Below are positions 63,780 through 64,000 of a DNA stretch of 64,000 bases, piece after piece. The stretch comes from Oscillospiraceae bacterium (GTDB lineage Bacteria > Bacillota > Clostridia > Oscillospirales > Acutalibacteraceae): positions 83,635 to 147,634 of the forward strand of contig CADBBH010000007.1 of NCBI GenBank assembly GCA_902792905.1. The letters are read 5' to 3'. Positions within the stretch are counted from its first letter, which is position 1. Each line of letters starts with the position of its first letter. The notes beneath the pieces were generated by a model. That model was not told where the DNA came from and searched no databases. It worked only from the letters and a program-made list of their open reading frames with translations. A program made the translations under genes and the position numbers.

Positions 63780-64000
63780 GGCGCGGAATACGGAGACCCG
63801 CGCCCCTGCGAACTCATAAAACTATAAATTGTCATTCTGAGACGGCACGCCGAAGAATCGCAGGTTTAATTTGCAGTATTCATGCTCCGCATATCCTGTT
63901 TGCGGGCGGATGATATCCGGTCTCGCCTGTCGGCTCGGTCGGCGCTTCTGCCGAAGGCAGAGGTCTCCACCGGAGACCCGCGCCCCTACGGGAGTGCGAT
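63780..64000. repeat. Mosaic of interspersed repeat units, right block
   Basis: Contains CGGAGACCCGCGCCCCTGCG (63791), a TGTCATTCTGAGACGGCACG unit (63829), a CATGCTCCGCATATCCTGTT unit, a truncated GCGGGCGGATGATATCCG and a second CCGAAGGCAG...GGAGACCCGC unit at the window edge. The same units and order occur at 62230-62320 and 62668-62760, so the wall-protein gene is bracketed by related repeats. Confidence 0.8.

Noticed and set aside
63728-63913. Small plus-strand frame at the window end
   Set aside because: Same repeat units translated; no ribosome binding site.

Overview
The window comes from a low-to-mid GC Gram-positive bacterium of the class Clostridia, most likely an uncultured gut member of the Oscillospiraceae/Ruminococcaceae group. 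This is inferred from family content: class B sortases, a SpoIID/LytB-domain protein, DUF4364, an OmpR/HK pair, an ECF sigma factor with a membrane anti-sigma, PPDK-based glycolysis, FemAB-type and InlB-repeat surface proteins. Ribosome binding sites are strong (AAAGGAG/AGGAGG) and several promoters are textbook TTGACA-N16/17-TATAAT. The code is standard. I see no tRNA, rRNA, CRISPR array, integrase or transposase.

Layout. 1-5.3 kb (minus): a probable operon of a TVP38-type membrane domain fused in frame to galactokinase, two M42 aminopeptidases, a GNAT acetyltransferase and a YhhN-family membrane protein cut by the window edge. 5.5-10.5 kb (plus): HAD phosphatase, mfd, a single-pass membrane protein. 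10.5-12.9 kb (minus): DUF2809 protein, ECF sigma/anti-sigma pair, a small Cys-containing protein. 13-24.1 kb: an amidohydrolase (plus), then a tightly packed minus-strand run read as RR, HK, lipoprotein, MIF-like tautomerase, ComEA-like HhH protein, asnS, fucU, FGGY kinase, fucI. 24.3-33.2 kb (plus): cysteine desulfurase, thiI, cinA, two class B sortases and a membrane protein joining a degenerate CinA-like cytosolic region to a rearranged SpoIID domain. 33.3-39 kb (minus): EamA transporter, zinc-ribbon membrane protein, GH63-like glycosidase, HTH/zinc-ribbon regulator. 39-46 kb: ppdK, a metallophosphoesterase and an unknown membrane-anchored protein (both minus), then a four-gene plus-strand unit ending in araD. 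46-50.4 kb: yebC, lipase-like hydrolase, dut, FemAB transferase (all minus) and fbaA (plus). 50.5-64 kb: surface and carbon-metabolism region with two large secreted InlB-repeat proteins bracketing a ferredoxin too short for ordinary ORF calling, glpK, a DUF559 nuclease gene inside a long inverted repeat, uxaC, HPr, a phage-like gene remnant, a secreted metallophosphoesterase and a small wall-anchor-type protein bracketed by mosaic interspersed repeats.

The most unusual item is the cinA-srtB-srtB-SpoIID block. By eye, the 757-residue protein at 30972-33245 has an N-terminal half that aligns with the CinA encoded 3 kb upstream but lacks its motif residues. This is followed by one transmembrane helix and a SpoIID/LytB domain in circularly permuted order (GHGVGMSQ before, not after, the catalytic Glu/EALKAQA segment). 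With two dissimilar class B sortases that share a C-terminal tail, it looks like an envelope-remodelling module whose cytosolic half is a pseudoenzyme. Second choices are the inverted-repeat DUF559 element and the TVP38-galactokinase fusion with its own internal ribosome binding site.

Metabolically the region supports deoxy-sugar and uronate use (fucose isomerase, mutarotase and kinase; UxaC; AraD), galactose phosphorylation, glycerol phosphorylation, aldolase and PPDK. No dedicated sugar transporter lies in the window. All assignments are by reading motifs and family resemblance; no database search was possible.
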